NCBI GenBank assembly: GCA_959602875.1
Contig: CAUGVQ010000009.1
Location: 1 to 34,881 of the forward strand
Direction: 5' to 3'
Origin: an uncultured Collinsella sp.
GTDB taxonomy: Bacteria > Actinomycetota > Coriobacteriia > Coriobacteriales > Coriobacteriaceae
DNA: 34,881 nucleotides
The translations under genes were made by a program, and so were the position numbers. Under the pieces are notes generated by a model, which worked only from the letters and a program-made list of their open reading frames with translations, was not told the origin of the DNA and ran no database searches. Below, one piece after another: positions 32,504 through 34,881 of the stretch; position 1 is the first letter of the stretch; every line of letters begins with the position of its first letter.

Positions 32504-34132
32504 TTACGCCTCCTTCACGGCGGCGCCCTGCGCACCCTCGCCGTCGAGGTCGCCCAGGACCTCGTCAGTCATGAGGCGCATGGCGTCTCCGATAAGATCG
32601 ATCAGATCGGTCGCAATGACGCTCTTTTCGCCCCAGCGCTCCGCCGCGGCAAAGCCCGTGTAGGAGTGGAGGGCGACGGCGTAGGCGCACAAGAGCTCCC
32701 ATGCGTCGACCGTGTCGTGGTTGAGGGCAGCGCTGCCGGCGATGATGCCCGCGAGGACGTCGCCGGAGCCGGCCGTGGCAAGCGATGCCGGGCCCGAGAG
32801 CGGCAGCAGCACCTTCTCGACCCCCACCACCGCAGTCGTGGGACCCTTGGCGATGATGACAAGGTTATCCGACCCCGCGGCCCAAACGATCCGCTGCGCG
32901 GCATCGATGGCGTGGGCGAGGTCGGCCACGCGGCTCTCGTCCACCAGACGCGCGAGCTCACCGTAATGCGGCGTGAGGATGAGTGGGGCCTCACGACGGT
33001 AGAGCTCCGGCGTGGAGTCGATGCCGTCGATGGCAACGCTCGCCAGACAGTTGAGCGCATCGGCGTCGAGCACAAGCGGCTTATCGAGGGCAAGAAGGCT
33101 TGTGACCACACCCATGCAACCCGCAGCCGTGGTCATACCCGGCCCGCAGAGAATGCAATCGTAGCGCGCGGCAAGCTCCACCACCTGCATGGGCGCAGCA
33201 GCGCCAAAGGCGCCGCGCGAGTCCGCGGGCATACCAAAGACCGGGACCGAGGGCAGCGCGAGACGGATGAGGTTCGCACACGGCTCGGGAGCCGCAACGG
33301 CAACATAGCCTGCTCCAGCACGCGCCGCGGCCTTGGCAGCCATGATCGCCGCACCAGGGTAGGTGGCAGACCCAGCAACCACCAGGACCGAGCCACGCGA
33401 GTACTTGTTCGCACCCGACGGGAGCGGCCCCATAAAGTCGATGAGGTCGGACGCCTCCACCGTCTCAGCCGCATGCTCGACGTCGTTGATAACCTCGCCG
33501 AGCTTGTCGTACAGCTCGCCGCAGATGAGCTCGCCGGCGTACTCGGGACCGTCGGCACTAAAGAGCCCGAGCTTGGGCGCAAGCATGGTGGCGGTAACGT
33601 CGGCGCGGACGGCTACGTCGGGAACCTCACCTGTCTGCGCATTAAGGCCCGAGGGAACATCGACCGCCACAACAGTTGCCGCGGAATCGTTCAAGGCGTC
33701 GATCCAGATATTGAACGGCGGACGGAGGTTGCCGGAAAAACCGGTGCCCAAGATAGCATCGAGCACAACATCGGCCTTGGCGATCAGCGCCGAGAGCTCG
33801 TCGCGCGAGGGGCCTACAAAGACAGCGACATCTCGCCCGGCGGTGCGGCGAGCCACATGGCGCGCAAGCGTAGAAGGAACCTCGTCCGGCTCAACCGGGG
33901 ACACGACCGTGACCTTGATCCCTTTTTGGGAGAGGATATCCGCCGCGACCCAACCGTCACCGCCATTGTTGCCAAAGCCAGCGAGAACCAGAACGGATTT
34001 AGGCGAGAGGCGCTCTACCTGTGCCGCGGCAAACTCGCCCGCGAGCTCCATAAGCTCGGCCTTGGATGTGCCCTCTTTCTCGATGATATCTTCGAGGTTG
34101 CGAACTTCCTCACAGCTGAGAATCGGCCTCAT
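32504..34132 (-). CDS. nnr: Bifunctional NAD(P)H-hydrate repair enzyme (epimerase and ADP-dependent dehydratase)
   Basis: A 542-residue two-domain metabolite-repair enzyme. The N-terminal YjeF_N epimerase domain (about 1-205) has LAGFGNNGGDGWVAADIL, DAILGTGFSG and VDVPSGLNAQTG. The C-terminal ribokinase-fold dehydratase (about 225-520) has NKYSRGSVLVVAGS, YPGAAIMAA, LDADALN, LTPHYGELARL, and the phosphate loop ATAGSGDVLAGI. Together they restore damaged (hydrated) NAD(P)H. Start at ATG 34132, because AGGAGG is 6 bases before it; the ATG two codons earlier directly abuts that site. It overlaps the acpS 3' end by 23 bases. A hydrophilic tail ends the protein. Confidence 0.95.
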   Translation of the reverse strand: MRPILSCEEVRNLEDIIEKEGTSKAELMELAGEFAAAQVERLSPKSVLVLAGFGNNGGDGWVAADILSQKGIKVTVVSPVEPDEVPSTLARHVARRTAGRDVAVFVGPSRDELSALIAKADVVLDAILGTGFSGNLRPPFNIWIDALNDSAATVVAVDVPSGLNAQTGEVPDVAVRADVTATMLAPKLGLFSADGPEYAGELICGELYDKLGEVINDVEHAAETVEASDLIDFMGPLPSGANKYSRGSVLVVAGSATYPGAAIMAAKAAARAGAGYVAVAAPEPCANLIRLALPSVPVFGMPADSRGAFGAAAPMQVVELAARYDCILCGPGMTTAAGCMGVVTSLLALDKPLVLDADALNCLASVAIDGIDSTPELYRREAPLILTPHYGELARLVDESRVADLAHAIDAAQRIVWAAGSDNLVIIAKGPTTAVVGVEKVLLPLSGPASLATAGSGDVLAGIIAGSAALNHDTVDAWELLCAYAVALHSYTGFAAAERWGEKSVIATDLIDLIGDAMRLMTDEVLGDLDGEGAQGAAVKEA

Positions 34133-34673
34133 CGGCATCCTCCTGCGTCTCGAGCGTTGTCTGACCGGCAACGGCACTCAATTCCTGCTCCTGAACGCGC
34201 TCGAGCTCATCGAGCACAGAACGCGCCTCCTTGAACGACCGTGCGATTTGCGCGCGCTCGTCCTCCCCCTTCTTTTTAGGGGCGGGGCGAACGTCTTCAG
34301 TGATAGCCATAGCATTTGCAACAGCAAGCCCGGAGGTGTGCGAGAGCGAAAGAGCGACCTCGAGGATGCCGAGCTCACGCGCCACCTCATCGGCACGCCC
34401 AGCCAGAAGGGCGATGGGTCGGCCCTGGGCATCACGCGTAACGGAAACATCCTTGAACCCAATGCCATCGGAAAAGCCGGTGCCGAGTGCCTTGAGAACG
34501 GCCTCACGCGCGGCAAAACGCGCCGCATAGTGGATTGCCGGACGAGCGGAAGCGTCGCAATACGTACGCTCTTCTTCTGTGAACACACGGCGAGCGAAAG
34601 AAGGGGTTTTGGCGAGAATGGCCTCCATGCGACCGATCTCTACGATGTCGACGCCAATTCCTGCCTGCGCCAT
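34110..34673 (-). CDS. acpS: Holo-[acyl-carrier-protein] synthase with C-terminal extension
   Basis: A 187-residue 4'-phosphopantetheinyl transferase that activates acyl carrier protein. Magnesium-binding residues are Asp9 (GIGVDIVEIGRM) and Glu57 (FAAREAVLKALGTG); SLSHTSGLAVA closes the catalytic domain near residue 130. AcpS is usually about 120-130 residues; here ~58 extra, highly charged residues follow (PKKKGEDER..., then a Glu-rich helix-like stretch). The ATG at 34673 follows AAAGGAGG at 8 bases, which rules out the ATG at 34703. First gene of the housekeeping operon. The extension overlaps the start of nnr, so its frame is partly constrained by that gene. Confidence 0.93.
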   Translation of the reverse strand: MAQAGIGVDIVEIGRMEAILAKTPSFARRVFTEEERTYCDASARPAIHYAARFAAREAVLKALGTGFSDGIGFKDVSVTRDAQGRPIALLAGRADEVARELGILEVALSLSHTSGLAVANAMAITEDVRPAPKKKGEDERAQIARSFKEARSVLDELERVQEQELSAVAGQTTLETQEDADEADSQL

Positions 34674-34794
34674 AACGCACACCTCCTTTGACCCTTGAGG
34701 CAATCAACCTAAACATCAACAGTTTAGCCAGTGAGCCCTCTGTTGTGGGTGATATCGAAGGGAATTCAAAGTGATTAGATGCTTACATATGCAA

Positions 34795-34822
34795 AAAGGG
34801 ACCTTCCGTAGAAGGTCCCTTT
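34795..34822 (-). terminator. Terminator of a leftward transcript from beyond the right edge
   Basis: A perfect 12-bp stem AAAGGGACCTTC / GAAGGTCCCTTT with tetraloop CGTA. Read on the minus strand it ends in TTTTT, so it stops transcription entering from the right edge; acpS transcription must start between it and 34673. Confidence 0.88.
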
Positions 34823-34881
34823 GCAGTTCGTTCGGACGGCCCGGTGCCGTCCACCGGTCAGCGGCGCCCTACCCTCCCACG
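34823..34881 (-). other. Right-edge sequence with a stable hairpin, unassigned
   Basis: A 7-bp stem GGACGGC/GCCGTCC with a 5-base loop lies at 34834-34852, immediately before the terminator in the leftward direction. Two of the three minus-strand frames have stops here. It could be the 3' end of a gene or of a structured RNA, but too little is in the window to tell. Confidence 0.3.

Overview
The window is high-GC actinobacterial chromosome. Gene content and order point to the class Coriobacteriia, most likely a Collinsella-like gut anaerobe. The reasons are the fha/pstP/SEDS-PBP/pknB cluster, the TsaB-RimI-TsaD fusion gene, and sugar uptake by several PTS permeases with AraC regulators. The genus is an inference; no marker gene such as 16S rRNA is present.

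Region 1 (1-7556, + strand) is the cell-growth signalling cluster. It holds two FHA proteins (the first cut by the left edge), a PP2C phosphatase, a natural fusion of a RodA/FtsW-type glycosyltransferase with a class B penicillin-binding protein, and a PknB-type kinase with four PASTA domains. Several stops and starts overlap, so it reads as one operon, and it ends at a strong hairpin terminator. It is followed by a non-coding array of 20-bp-phased dyads (about 7600-7850) that flips orientation at its centre.

Region 2 (7854-27156) is a glycoside-utilisation island. Its left part has two paralogous AraC regulators, a glucose-superfamily EIIBC, a cellobiose/lactose-family EIIC broken by a one-base frameshift, and a GH106-like glycosidase. 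Its right part has an EIIBC, GH78 alpha-L-rhamnosidase and flavin reductase operon with its own AraC regulator, then a rhamnose-catabolic operon (rhaB, an arabinose/fucose-isomerase-family enzyme, rhaD) with a RhaS-like regulator. Neither glycosidase has a signal peptide and no rhamnose permease is present. The simplest model is PTS import of a rhamnosyl-saccharide, cytoplasmic cleavage, then conversion of rhamnose to rhamnulose, rhamnulose-1-P, and DHAP plus L-lactaldehyde. Promoter modules and operator-like repeats shared between units support co-regulation.

Region 3 (27157-27544) has a run of palindromic repeats, a tRNA-Arg(CCT) gene and its terminator.

Region 4 (27635-34673, - strand) is a housekeeping operon read in the order acpS, nnr, alr, family-4 uracil-DNA glycosylase, tsaE, tsaB-rimI-tsaD. 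The right edge holds a terminator for a leftward transcript entering from outside the window.
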